Shown here in pieces: positions 21,290 to 31,988 of a stretch of 64,000 nucleotides of DNA; position 1 is the stretch's first letter, and the number at the start of each line of letters is the position of its first letter. Source of the stretch: Pelobates cultripes (taxonomy: Eukaryota > Chordata > Amphibia > Anura > Pelobatidae); NCBI GenBank assembly GCA_933207985.1, contig OW240915.1, positions 119,388,632-119,452,631 on the forward strand, read 5' to 3'. A program made the translations under genes and the position numbers. The notes beneath the pieces are model-generated. The model did not search any database. It was given only the letters and a program-made list of their open reading frames with translations, and was not told where the DNA came from.

Positions 21290-22560
21290 CTTAGAGTCAT
21301 GTCTACAAATGGTCGCAGTTTAGGGAATAAGATCCATTAACTTGTGGCAATAATGGCAACTGAGAATGTAGATTTAGTGGCTGTTACTGAGACATGGTAT
21401 AATGAGAAAAATGACTGGGATATAGCAATACCAGAGAAGGCAAGAAAGGGGGAGGGGTGGTCCTGAAGGATAGCATAAAATCTAGCCTAATAAAAGTTAA
21501 TGAGGCAAACATAGTCTGTTTGGGTTATGTTAGAATTTGGTAATCACACAGTAACTTGTGTAGGTGTGATTTACAGGCCCCCTGGATAAATAGAAGAGTT
21601 AGATAATTGATGAAATAGCTAAAATGAAGGGGGAAGTTATCATCATGGGTGACTTTAACCTTCCTGATGTTAACTGGAAATCCAAAATAGCTGCTTGTGC
21701 CAAGAGCACACATATTCTAAACTCCCTACTGGGATTGTCTCTAAAACAACTCGTTGAGGAACTAACTCGTAAGGAGGCCATACTACATTTAGTGTTTACA
21801 AATGGAGATTTGGTATCAGATATTACTGTAGTGAAAGTTTAGGATCCAGTGATCATCAGTCAGTTTTTGTGTGTCACACCACACAAAAACAAAAGTTTTA
21901 GACTTTAGAAAAACAGACTTTTCTAAAATTAGAATATGCATAAAGGAGTCCTTGTCAGACTGGAGCAGTTTAACCCCTTAAGGACACATGACATGTGTGA
22001 CATGTCATGATTCCATTTTATTCCAGAAGTTTGGTCCTTAAGGGGTTAAATGGAGTCCAGGAGAAATTGGATTATTTAAACGTTACACTGCTGAAGGCTA
22101 AAAAACAAAAAATTTGCATTTAGTAATTATAAAAAAAACAAAGTGAGGAAGTCTGACAGATCTATAAGATTAGGAAGAAAGAGGCTAAGCAAGTTATAAG
22201 CACACACAGAAGAGAAAATAGCACAGTCAGTAAAAAAGGGGGATAAAGCATTTTTTAGATACGTTAATGAGAAAAGGAAAGTAAAACAATGATTAGTTAG
22301 ATTAAAAACAAAAGAAGGAATGTATGTAGAAGATGATAAAGGTCTAGCTGATTGCCTTAATGAATATTTTTGTTCAGTATTTACAGATGAAAATGAAGGA
22401 AAGGTGCCTCAGTTATAAAAAAGGATAAATTAGTCATTTGTTACACGTGAGTTTACAGAGGAAGAGGTTCTATTTCAGCTGTCAAAAGTAAAGACAAATA
22501 AGTCGATGGGGCCTGATACAATACACCCAAAGTTATTAAAAGAACTTAGTGGTGTACTAG
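21290..22560 (+). pseudogene. CR1/L2-group LINE ORF2: endonuclease and start of RT (broken)
   Basis: APE-type endonuclease pieces: NGRSLGNKI, DLVAVTETWYNEK, VTCVGVIYRPPG, EVIIMGDFNLPDVNW and LGSSDHQSVFV (the GDFN and SDHQ motifs carry metal and catalytic residues). RT N-terminal pieces follow: LADCLNEYFCSVFTDE and NKSMGPDTIHPKLLKEL. Frames change several times. After about 22565 the sequence jumps to the extreme C-terminus, so the catalytic RT core is deleted. A TTAA MITE lies inside (21970-22049). Confidence 0.85.
21970..22049. mobile_element. 80-bp TTAA-flanked MITE inside CR1
   Basis: TTAACCCCTTAAGGACAC ... GGTCCTTAAGGGGTTAA. It is the reverse complement of the element at 16362-16441 with few changes. 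TTAA on both sides, and the CR1 reading continues across it (related CR1 sequence without it at 63300-63340). Confidence 0.88.
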
Positions 22561-22565
22561 CAAAA

Positions 22566-23190
22566 CCGTTAACAGATTTAGAGGGGCAATGGTTTAAAAA
22601 TAATATCAGGAAGTATTACTTTACTGAGAGGGTAGTGGATGCATGGAATAGCCTTCCAGCTGAAGTGGTAGATAGTGATGTCCCGAACTGTTCGCCGAAC
22701 GGTTCGCGAACGGTTTGCCACGAACGGTTCGCTGCGGACTCATCATTGAGTAAACTTTGCCCCTGTACCTCACAGTCAGCAGACACATTCCAGCCAATCA
22801 GCAGCAGACCCTCCCTCCCAGACCCTCTCACCTCCTGGACACTAAGAATGCAGCTTCACAATGGATGCTGTCCAGGAGGTGGGAGGGTCTGGGAGAGAGG
22901 GTCTGCTGCTGATTGGCTGGAATGTGTCTGCTGACTGTGAGGTACAGGGTGAAAGTTTACTCAATGATGCGTCCATGGCGAACTGTTCGCGAACCGTTCG
23001 GAGAACAGTTCGGGACATCACTAGTGGTACAGGTTAACACAGTAAAGGAGTTTAAGCATGTGTTGGATAGGCATAAGGCTATCCTAACTATAAGATAAGG
23101 CCAGGGACTAATGAAAGTATTTAGAAAATTGGGCAGACTAGATGGGCCGTATGGTTCTCATCTGCCATCACATTCTATGTTTCTATGTAA
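22566..23190 (+). pseudogene. CR1 LINE 3' end, interrupted by hAT MITE
   Basis: The C-terminal signature QWFKNNIRKYYFTERVVDAWNSLP (22588 on) is cut at 22672 and resumes at 23032 as TVKEFKHVLDRHKAILTIR. The 3' untranslated end follows (AGACTAGATGGGCCGTATGG, CTATGTTTCTATG). It parallels 62640-62915, which lacks the insertion. The short TTCTATG repeats mark the LINE tail. Confidence 0.88.
22673..23023. mobile_element. 351-bp fold-back hAT MITE with 8-bp duplication
   Basis: Starts TAGTGATGTCCCGAACTGTTC and ends GAACAGTTCGGGACATCACTA. Flanks are GTGGTAGA (22665-22672) and GTGGTACA (23024-23031), an 8-bp duplication with one change. The two halves are long inverted copies of the transposase-5' end of the large hAT (41580-41793, 55400-55657), sharing GGATGCTGTCCAGGAGGT, GATTGGCTGGAATGTGTCTGC and GAGGTACAGGGT. 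So it is a fold-back derivative of that family. Confidence 0.93.
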
Positions 23191-23885
23191 TAGGCTCTTG
23201 TTGAGGTGCCAGGGATTTCTGTGTTTGTATTCATACATGTTTGTTATGGTCAGTGTTACTGGTGCGTGGTCAGACCAGCTGGTAGGTGTGATGTCACAGT
23301 CTAGTACTCTGGTCATGGTGGATTCGTGCATAAAACTCCCATCGATCCTTGAGTATGTGTTGTGTACTTTCGAGTGGTGGGTGTATACCCTGTCACCTGG
23401 GTGAAGTGCTCTCCATATGTCTCTTAGCCCAAATGTTGACACTAGTGTCCTAAGGACTTTGCTTTGTTTATTAGAGTGCTGTAATTTGGGGAGGAAGTGG
23501 GTCTGGTGGAGTCTAGCGTTTGATCGAATATGTGGTTAAAGTCCCCACAAACTATGAGGGTGCCTTTCCTCAGTTTTTCGGTTAGATATTTACTAATGTG
23601 TATTCCAAATGATTTATTGTGCATTGCCAGATGACGTATTTTCCACCTGGGTCTATTATGTGGTTGTGTGAGGCCACTGTGAGGTCTTTGCTGAAAAGTA
23701 TTGAGACCCCTTTGGATTTTTGTGTAGTGGCATGAAGTTGGTGGGGGTATAGGTGTGTTCCCAGTTGTGGGTGCGCATTTGTACGAAAATGCATTTCCTG
23801 CAGGTATAGTATATCTGCCTGTGTCTTTTTGAGTTCCTTAGCTAAGACGTCTTTTGTAAGGGATATTCAGTCCTTGCACATTATG
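23186..23885 (-). pseudogene. L1/Tx1-type LINE ORF2 endonuclease fragment
   Basis: Minus frames give ADILYLQEMHFRTNAHPQLG, GVSILFSKDLTVASHN, GTLIVCGDFNHIFDQTLDS and SRIDGSFM ... SDHAPVTLTI. These are the ordered APE endonuclease motifs (LQE catalytic Glu, GDFN, SDH). The style with 'LQEMHF' and 'SDHAPV' is L1-like rather than CR1-like. It is split over three frames by small indels and stops before the RT. Confidence 0.82.
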
Positions 23886-24859
23886 TGAGTATATTTTCAT
23901 ACTGAATGGGGGCGGTGATTAGATGCTGTGGTGTGCTACTGTGTCCTTTAGATGAAATGTAGGGTGTGCGCTCAATGTTATCCCTTCGCTGGGTCTTAGT
24001 CTCTGTGTTCTGGTGAGGTGTACCACCGATTTTGTACGTGTCTTCTGTGTTCCTGTACCCGTGTTGTATTGTGTATGGGTCCCACCCCAGTTGTTTTCCC
24101 TTGTTGTTATCGCGTAGTAAGCAGTCACAGGCAACTGAGCGTGTAATCTCTTTCATGACCATATAAACAAAATACTTAACATGTATACATAAACATATAA
24201 ATAACTTAAACATCTGGACCCTAATGGTCTCCCTGGTTGAACTTCGTCCCGCTAGTTACTTCCACTAGCTACAACCTGCCCGGTGAACTGCAGCCTCTTT
24301 GCTTCCAGCTCTGGAGTTAGTCTCCTCATGTAAGAAGTTTATCCTGTCTGAGTAAACCTAACCTTGCATGTGACCATGGGTATTTGAACCCTTTAACCCA
24401 TGGTAAGGTGGTCTCCTGGTGACCCATTAGGCTGAGTTATCCCTGCGGCTATATTGCAAGCTCGCAAGGTGAAGGGGGGGTGGCAAAGTGGGCTATTTGG
24501 GGGCAGGGAGCCAAACCCCTCCTCGGTTGCATGGGGCATTGCGTGTGCGGGCTGTTGTATGGTTATGAGCCACTGACTTGGCCCGGGCAACATGGGGGCT
24601 TTTATGGGTTGATGACCTGTCGCCCCCTTGCCTCCCTCAAACATATCTTTAAACCTTACTGATGTTTCCCCTTTCAGAGTTTAAGCCAAGTTTAAGACAG
24701 TGAATTAGTGCATATTGCCTAATACCGACCAGTGTCCGTTCTGCGCCGTTCTGCACAGCCAGATAGAAACATGATGTAACTTTGTTGACCGCATTGCTCC
24801 CTTATGGAGCCAAGTCCCTGGTGTGTCTGGAAGGTGACAATGATCGATTCTTGTCACTT

Positions 24860-25255
24860 TCACTTTTCTGTCGTGGTCTTAGTAGGCGATTGCCTGCCGC
24901 TACATCCAAAACCACATGTGTCTTGCCTTCCCTGGAGATCAGCAATTTTATGGGGAAGCCCCAATGGTATGGGATTCACCTTTCTGCGCCGAAATGTTTC
25001 CGCAGATAAACGCGCAAATACCTGGATGGTCTTATATTGCTCCGGTAAGTCTTGTTGTGGCCTTTTGGAGGGGAGGAGAGCTTCTTTTATATGGTAGTAG
25101 TGCAGTTTAGATAGCACGTCCCTTGTGTTGGAAGGGGGTAGATGTTGAGGTTTCCCCACCCTGCATTTTCTAGAACTGCTCCCCCTGTATTTATATAGTG
25201 TCCTGCAGGGATTGCAGCCTAGACAGGTCCCTGTCTTCTCCACTGCTGTCACCAT
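24860..25255 (-). pseudogene. L1-type LINE ORF1 C-terminal fragment
   Basis: The 131-residue minus frame contains RDVLSKLHYYHIKEALL, QYKTIQVFARLSAETFRRRK and HKIADLQGRQDT. This matches the pattern of the L1 ORF1p C-terminal domain (a nucleic-acid chaperone region with 'YHxKE' and 'SxxTxxRR'). The N-terminal coiled coil and RRM are not visible. It lies upstream, in sense, of the ORF2 endonuclease at 23885, consistent with one L1-type element; the ~970 bp between holds no clear frame. Confidence 0.68.
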
Positions 25256-25674
25256 CTTGTGATGTCTGCACTGCTGTCCATAAACTTGCCAGTTTTGCTG
25301 TGAAGTAATGAGTGTTTCTCTTTGGCATCTGCCATTTTTCGTGCCACCCTTTGTGACATTATGGGTACACCAGGTTTGTGGGGTGTTTTTTGCTGTTTAG
25401 CCGCTGTTTTACATGCTGATCTAGCCATCAGCTGGGGAACTCCGTCCTTTTGTGACCATTCAGCCTGAGCACAGGCTCCACCCCAAATGATGGTATTTTA
25501 ACACTTTCCATGCACTAATTCTACCACTAGTCTTAGTCAAGCTTTTGGGTAGTCATTTTTTTGTGTTATTTTTCTCTCACATTGTACTTTAGGCATGGAT
25601 TCTCAGTTCCTGTTATGTATTACTGACACCCCAATATGTGTTCAGCAACATCACCTGAGTACAGTGATACCACC
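25256..25674. other. Unassigned flank, possibly L1 5' region and R repeat
   Basis: No recognisable gene. The right end (25630-25674) has CCCCAATATGTGTTCAGCAACATCACCTGAGTAC, which recurs at 26860-26890 across LTR-A, so it belongs to the R-type repeat. The rest may be upstream L1 sequence. Confidence 0.4.
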
Positions 25675-26778
25675 TGTGATGGACCGTCTGCCAATTGATG
25701 CTCCTAGCGCTTACCAAGGACCATCAGCACCGCACTGGACACCATAGCCACCGCAGACTCCACGAAGCGCCATAGCTTGGTTTGGGTCTCGCCGTCTCCT
25801 TCCCACCCTGGTCTAACCTCTGGATCCAGGATCTCTCTCCAGGAGAGTATAGCTGTGGGAAGGACCTCTCCTCCAGGAGAGTATAGTTGTATAGCTGAAG
25901 AGAGCTCTTACAAGAGCTAGCACTGATATAGCAGTTATAGCTGTTCCCTAAAAGACGAGACAAGGCTGCAAGTTGAGGGTAAGAAGATCTGTTTAATGAG
26001 CACAAAGGCATTTCTTTTATACACATTTTCAGGCCAGAGGCACACTCCTGGACCTGATGGTACACAGGGACAAAAGGGACACAAACCAATTGGAACAATA
26101 ATCAACACAGTGACACTCCCACATATAGTCAGCTAGCCCTCCCCTCTTCCTGTGATATAATTAAGCTAGCTTCCTGTGATATAAATAAGGCAGAAAATAT
26201 AGATTTTTACCCAAAACACAGAAAACACCACATATCCCCAAACATCCCTGGATAGCCCTGATCTGGGTGAACAACATATCCAAAAATCACCCAGATCAGA
26301 GCAGGGGTTCAAAAGTTTTGTGGAAGTCATATTTGACCGACCGCATGCACATTTTCATGCCCAAAACAGTTCAAAACAGAACAGAGGCCATTCGTGCAAA
26401 TACTCAAAGTTAAAGTGGCGTTCGAATTGTCGAACGCACTTTGATTTCCGTCGAAGTGTTGAAGTCTGGAGAAGGTAAAGTTCAGCGGTGTTCATGCCGT
26501 CGCATATCCGATTTGAGTTCCATGAACTCGATGACCAAACACCGCTGAACGCGTTCGACTGGATTCAAATGGCCACCGCCACAGCGGTATCCGAAGTGCC
26601 ACTTCAAATGTGCAAATCCTTTCCCATAGTTTTTAAAGGGGCAGAAACAGTACTTTAGAATCCAATATGCACAAATGGAGTTTTTAAAAGGCAATACACC
26701 CCAGGGGCCATATTCACAGGGCAAGAGTTTGACAAGCAGGCCTCTCCAAAACCCAGTGGCGAAGTGCAATTCATCACA
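25675..26778 (-). mobile_element. Solo LTR-A, full length
   Basis: Plus TGTGATGGACCGTC ... GCAATTCATCACA, 1104 bp. Flanks are CCACC (25670-25674) and TCACC (26779-26783), one mismatch. Carries the LTR-A landmarks CTCCCCTCTTCCTGTGATATAATTA, CCTGGATAGCCCTGATCTGGG, CAGCGGTGTTCATGCC ... AACACCGCTG and GACTATGGCC-type minus start region. Confidence 0.85.
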
Positions 26779-27640
26779 TCACCCATATATAGGTGTGTCA
26801 GGTTCTCTGCGGGCTAAAAGACCTTATTTGGAGGGTGCGCATTCCAGTTTTCCAACTTGGAATATGTGTTCAACAACATCTCCTGAGTACAACAGTGCCC
26901 TAATGTACCGGTTTTATCGGATTTTGCAAATGTAAAGGGGTAATATGTAGGACTTTCCCCTTTTCCATATTTGCACATTAAAATTTGCCAGATTGGTTTG
27001 CTGAGCCTATGTTGCCTTTGATACCGTATAGCCAGGGCCAGCCTTTGGGGTGTGCGAGCTGTGCGGCCGCGCGTATAGCAGACCAGGAATGAAAATTAAC
27101 CCCATCATGGCATACCATTTGTAAAAGTGGACAACCCATGGTATTCAAAATGGGGTATGTCCAGTCTTTTGTAGTAGCCACTTAGCCACAAACGCTTCTC
27201 AAAATTAACATTCATATTAGTTTTTTGCATTTTTTTTACACAAAAAAAATGCACTTTTACTGGTGATTTTATTGTCGTTTACTGTTTTAAACACTCATAT
27301 TTGTGTTAGCGAAGTCTCCTAAGTATAACAATAGCCCCCATATGCTATTTATATGGTGTTTTGAAAAGGTACAGGGTAAATATAGGGCTTGCCCAATTCA
27401 GTTTGCCAGATTTGGTTTGCTGGGTCTGTGTTGCCTTTTGAGACCATATGGTAGCCCAGGAATGTGAAATAACCCCATCATGGTATACCATTTTCAAATG
27501 TAGACAACCAAGGGTATTCCAAATGGGGGTTTTCCAGTCTTTTGTAGTAGCCACTTAGTCACAAACGCTGGCCAATGTTAGCATTGTTGTTTTTTATAAA
27601 TGTTTTTTTTTCTCCAATTTATAATATATATGTATATATA
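26779..27640. repeat. R-family repeat, two tandem-like copies
   Basis: Two diverged units: 26860-27200 and 27300-27580. They share CTCCT(G/A)AGTA, ATACCATTT, CAACC-A-GGTATTC-AAATGGGG and TTTTGTAGTAGCCACTTAG-CACAAACGC. The latter block is the hairpin arm of the copy at 14825. No coding potential. Confidence 0.65.
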
Positions 27641-27647
27641 ATATGTT

Positions 27648-27665
27648 TGTGTGTGTGTGTGTGTG

Positions 27666-27702
<37 letters not shown>
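27648..27702. repeat. (TG)n(TA)n microsatellite
   Basis: Alternating TG for about 20 bp followed by an uninterrupted AT run of about 36 bp. Confidence 0.95.
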
Positions 27703-27704
<2 letters not shown>

Positions 27705-28257
27705 CACAAGATCCAACGCACTCACCTATCCACTAAACAGCAACTTCAATGTTGAAAGATTTTATTTGTTTTTTTAAAAACACCTAATCTAGTCAAAAAT
27801 AATGGGGGTTTAGTTACATTATATGATCATACATTGCATAAGCCTGCCACAACGTCAATGTACCCCATCTTTGGCAGGTCCTACACTAACAGCCTAATGT
27901 CTGCTCTTATGAGATTAACCTACTTGGGGAAAAAAATTCCATCTGGGGCTCTCTGCAGTACAAGGCTAAATAGGGCCCTGGGATGAGGCACCTGTGACAG
28001 GGAGGGGTGCAAAACCAAGGAGTTGGCTAGACTCCCAAATATATATATATAAAACAAGAGGGGGTTGGCTGCACTCACCTTAACATGAGTACAATACACA
28101 AGTACAATACACAAGATCCAACGCACTCACCTATCCACTAAACAGCAACTTCAATGTTGAAAGATTTTATTTTTTATTTTTTTAAAACACCTAATCTAGG
28201 CAAAAATAATGGGGGTTTAGTTACATTATATGATCATACATTATATGATCAGATATA
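27703..28257. repeat. Direct repeat of ~135 bp
   Basis: AATACACAAGATCCAACGCA ... TATATGATCATACATT occurs at about 27702-27837 and again at 28108-28243. The spacer (27838-28107) includes a short (TA)n. It may be two termini of a Penelope-like or SINE-like element; no gene is visible. Confidence 0.7.
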
Positions 28258-28432
28258 AGTCCCCCTGCTGGCAGCTCCTAGAGTTCTATTGCGGTGATGT
28301 CATCATGGTGATCACATGGCCCTGGAGGGCGGGGGGGGGCCGGAGCTGCTGCAGGGGGACTGCATGGGTCTCCCCCCGACCGTAATCGCGCGGATCGCCA
28401 GTCCAAGTAAGTTCTATTTGCCGCGGTCATAC
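28258..28432. other. GC-rich repeat flank of the ERV
   Basis: GTCCCCCTGCTGGCAGCTCC and ATCACATGGCC resemble 15178-15235 and 45655-45720, so this is the tail of an R-type repeat into which the ERV inserted. It contains a run of ten G (28331-28340). Confidence 0.5.
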
Positions 28433-28867
28433 TGATACCGGAGAAACTGACGGAAGCAAAGTACAGAGAGATGGACACAGGTTTCTTCAGGAAGGAGGAG
28501 ATTCTTTATTGGATCACCGATCGGGACTCAGAGGGACTAATGTCACCAAAAATACAGCAAGTTCTGAGCCCTGAACAATAGTGCAGGCTCCCTATATAGG
28601 CACATAACTCCTCCCATTAATAGCTACACCCACATATACCTTTAACCAATCAATGAGCAGAATATAGACTTGTACATCTAGTCAAACCACATGGCTCATC
28701 CAAGACAAAGGAAATAAGTGCAATTTCAGTTCCTGCATTCCTGCACATGCTCAGTACACTGATGACAGTATCCTAGCTACATGTAGCTAACCAACTGACA
28801 CAACATACACATATGCCACATGGAGATTTTGGCCTACTAAATTTATTTTTACCGAGATTCCACCACA
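28433..28867 (-). mobile_element. ERV 3' LTR (435 bp)
   Basis: On minus it starts TGTGGTGGAATCTCGG at 28867 and ends ...CAGTTTCTCCGGTATCA at 28433. It is nearly identical to 35021-35430, with only scattered substitutions, for example AGTACAGAGAGATGG against AGCACAGAGGGATGG. The first ~35 bases in sense differ between the two LTRs. Next to it, plus TTCCCCCCTTTGA gives a polypurine tract in sense. High LTR similarity suggests a fairly recent insertion. Confidence 0.93.
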
Positions 28868-28880
28868 TTCCCCCCTTTGA
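28868..28880 (-). other. Polypurine tract of the ERV
   Basis: Minus strand TCAAAGGGGGGAA immediately before the TGTGG start of the 3' LTR. This is the expected plus-strand DNA primer site in a retrovirus. Confidence 0.85.
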
Positions 28881-28912
28881 TGCCTCTTGATATTTTACAA
28901 TTACTTGAGGCA

Positions 28913-30313
28913 TCACTTAACCTTGGTTTGCATACACCACAAGTTACCTTTGAACCAGACCAGACTTATCCTATGATGTGAATCTTCACACTCGTCTTCC
29001 TGCATTGGTTCTCCCTGATCTAGAGCCTTATATTTATAAATTGCCATTATCTGTGCAGCAGCCTTCCTCTCTGCTATATTTTCTATCAGGCTTTGCACAG
29101 ACCTAACTACTAAGGGTATAAGACACGGCAGGAGTAGACACAACATTAAAATCAGTAGGACTCCACCTACCACTGCCTTAAGCCCTCCAAACCACTCATA
29201 CCAGCTACCAAACCAACTACTTGGATTGTACCCTTTCCATACCTGAGTAGGCACATGCGCTAGTTTAACCATGTGGCTTGTAAGTTCAGCTATTGCTTGC
29301 CCTTCGTCATCTATTTGAAGACAGCAATTGCTCAGGTTAAACTTCCCACATACACCTCCCTCTACTGCCAAAAGATAATCCAAGGCTAATCTATTTTGGT
29401 AAACTGCTGTCCTCATCCTGGTATTATGCTTCGCTAGAAGATTGAGCGCTTGTGATGTCTCGTTAGTAATGATCTCAACCACCGCCTGTAACCTTATAAT
29501 GCGGTTGAGCATATAAATAGGGGTTCTATAACCAAAGGTACCATCCTCTGCCCACGTGGCTGGCCCATAATAATCTATAATACGCTGGGGAGGCCATTCA
29601 TTATCTTCCCAGGCACCTATCTCTATGGGTCCCCTTTTCTTCCTATGATTCACATCATACACTTTAACACCTAAAGTCTCACCTGTTTCAATAGGCAACA
29701 AGAAGAAAGATGGCTTTGGCATACCTAATACACATGCCCCTTCCCAATCTTGTGGTAACTCCGAATAAGTTTTCTTACCACAAATCCAGTGTAAATTTGC
29801 TGGGGCTTTCCAGTTAGATGTGATGGATAGATCAAACCATATGTCCTTTAAATTGGCATATCTTGCAAACGGGTTAGATGGTTCTGAGACATTTGAAGCT
29901 GACCACCAAGTAGTATTTTTAGTATTAACATTATAGGCTTTTTGTCCCAAGCAAGTTAGCTCACCTACAGACGTGTTATACATTGTCCCTTTCCTGGCTA
30001 TACAAACATGACCTATAATGGAGGTTTTTAACCACCATTCCAATTTACTTCTAGTACTTACTTGATGATCAGACTGGAAAGGTATCTGTTGTTCATATGT
30101 CTCAGAGCCAGGGTACCATATTTCCTTTGCCTCCATTGGCCACTGGTCTCCCATATTAGTACCTCCACACACATAGCAATTAGTTACATTAAGACTACCT
30201 GCAATACCCTCAGCCAAATCAATAAATAGGTTGTTAACATTATGGGGGATTTTATCCTCAATACTCATCTCCTCATAGAAGGAATGAGAAACCTGATGAG
30301 TTTGAGTTGCCAC
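28913..30313 (-). pseudogene. env: ERV envelope, C-terminal SU and full TM
   Basis: A 466-residue open frame with no internal stop. It has a furin-type site RKKRG (residues ~231-235), a heptad-rich stretch (LNRIIRLQAVVEIITNETSQ ... TRMRTAVYQNRLALDYLL), the disulfide-loop motif C-GKFNLSN-CC, a hydrophobic span (VVGGVLLILMLCLLLPCLIPLVV) and a ~60-residue tail. Several N-x-S/T sites lie in SU. These identify a class I-type retroviral envelope that would mediate membrane fusion. The N-terminal SU is in another frame at 30490-31031, so the gene as it stands is interrupted. The loop has seven residues between the first Cys and CC; six is usual in gammaretroviruses. Confidence 0.93.
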
Positions 30314-30489
30314 TGTCTCAGTTTCAAGACCTACATATATTATTGTTCCTGAATCTACTCCTGTGCCATATATTTGAACCCAAACAGACCTCCAAACCTG
30401 TCAATAAAGTACTGCAGATTGGAAATGGTCATGTGAACGGGGTTGCACACATAGTTTTACAGTATGGTGTGGTAGGCAACCTTTGGATA

Positions 30490-31031
30490 ATCATATCTTG
30501 ATCCACTGTTTTTCCCAGGTTGCCCAACCTACACATGACCAATAGGGGCAGAAGTTAGTCTCTATTTGGTCAATCAGGATCAGTAGATCTTTTACTGGGA
30601 CATAAGTATTTATCATTAAACCCATAAGTTCGTTCCCATTTAAGATTACCACATACATTCCAAAGTCTTCCACTACCCGAAATCGCCTTACATGCATCAA
30701 ATAGTAGAATACCCGCGGAATGTATGGTGCTTATCACAGTCCTATTTAGTAATGTCCCCTGGGAGTTACTATTCCGAATTACCAACCAAACTGTACGGGG
30801 TTGGAAATGGGGATCAAAACATTTAGACTCTCCTGATATTGGCTTGCACACACTATAATCAATATCCAAATATCTACATTTAGATACAGATCCCTTACAT
30901 TCATACTGTGAGTGCCAGATGAAAGTTTGGGATATTTGGTTACCTGTTTTAGTAGTCTTAATGCAACTATCGCAAGTCGGTATGTCTGTACTCCTACCTT
31001 CCTGAAAAATCATAAAAATACTAAGACACAA
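30490..31031 (-). pseudogene. env: ERV envelope, N-terminal SU part
   Basis: The frame from the ATG at 31031 begins with a hydrophobic stretch (LSIFMIF) that may be the end of a signal peptide, then cysteine-rich extracellular sequence (CDSCIKT, YECKG, CRYLDIDYSVC, CFDPHFQP, LFDACKAIS). At 30570 it ends; a second frame (30700-30491) continues with CPYWSCVGWATWEKQW, a W-rich C-x-x-C-like SU motif. At least one frameshift separates it from the downstream SU/TM frame. Confidence 0.75.
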
Positions 31032-31270
31032 TAAAACACATTATTCCTGAAATCCTCATTTTTCTTCGACCGTGCGATGGCCTCTCAGCTTCCCGATTGT
31101 GAGGGCTGCAAGGATGTTGTTCTTCTGATCCTCACTTTCCTTCACAGAGATCCCTTCGAGATACTCTGGCTATGACACGTAGGCAGGTGGTCAGGCTTTA
31201 TTATGGCCGTCAAAACACCTACTTGATGATCTTTGTAGACTTTTAACTAGAATGTCTCGATATCCCCTCG

Positions 31271-31600
31271 TCACTCCGACTGAGTTGCACGCTTCAACCG
31301 GGTCCTGCAAGGATTCTCAGGATCTGGAGTAGTTTGCCAAGAGTCTGCTGCTGGTTTAACCTTAGAATGATGAATCCAAGGAATCACTTCCGCCACCTTT
31401 ACAGCTGTTGGGGTAGATAAAAGAACAACATACAAAGGCTAACAGAATACACCCCGAGCTTTAACTCAATATGTATTGGTGGGATATTACGAGCAAGTCC
31501 TGGAGGATTATTTTCTTCCCTTACTCCTGGAATGTCAAATAAGGATTCATCACTCTTAGGGTTAACACTTGTCACTATGGAATAGAAGCGTCATTCTTCT
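31271..31600 (-). pseudogene. pol: ERV pol remnants: RT N-terminus joined to integrase C-terminus
   Basis: From about 31560 the minus strand reads DESLFDIPGVREENNPPGLARNIPPIHIELK, like the linker before a gammaretroviral-type RT. At about 31440 it switches to LYVVLLSTPTAVKVAEVIPWIHHSKVKPA, the integrase C-terminal signature, and ends at the TGA at 31271-31273. Everything between (RT, RNase H, integrase core) is absent, so an internal pol deletion has occurred. Env follows directly. Confidence 0.78.
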
Positions 31601-31985
31601 TCCCTTGGCACCGATATCACCATTATGCCTGGTAATCCCTTAAACTTCAGAGATGTTAATCCATTAGGTAAAAGGTTATCTGAGTTTAAAGCTTCGATAA
31701 TAGATCTCGTCCTAAAAGTTGAATCGGACACTCTGGCATATATAGGAACTAATGCTTCACCACATGGCCTCCCAGAATACAAGTGCGACTCTTAAGAACC
31801 GGTCTAGCTTCACTTCTCCCAGTAGCTCCTATCACAGTTATAGTCTTCCCTGAAGGCGGAGCCACCATCTTAGTCACCACAGAATGTTCAGCACCTGTGT
31901 CGATCATGAAAGAACTTCTCTTTCCCCCTATTGCTACATCGACCATAGGCTCCTCTCGACCAAGTGGGATGGAGCCCAGTCGGTA
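31591..31985 (-). pseudogene. pro: ERV aspartic protease, after an in-frame TGA
   Basis: Downstream of a TGA (31986-31988) the frame reads YRLGSIPLGREEP and then the protease (31946 on): MIDTGAEHSVV holds the DTG active site and GATGR the flap-like or following glycine motif. The frame is lost at about 31770; 31782-31591 continues in another frame with LPNGLTSLKFKG. The single stop between Gag and protease in the same frame is the layout of gammaretrovirus-type readthrough. Confidence 0.85.
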
Positions 31986-31988
31986 TCA

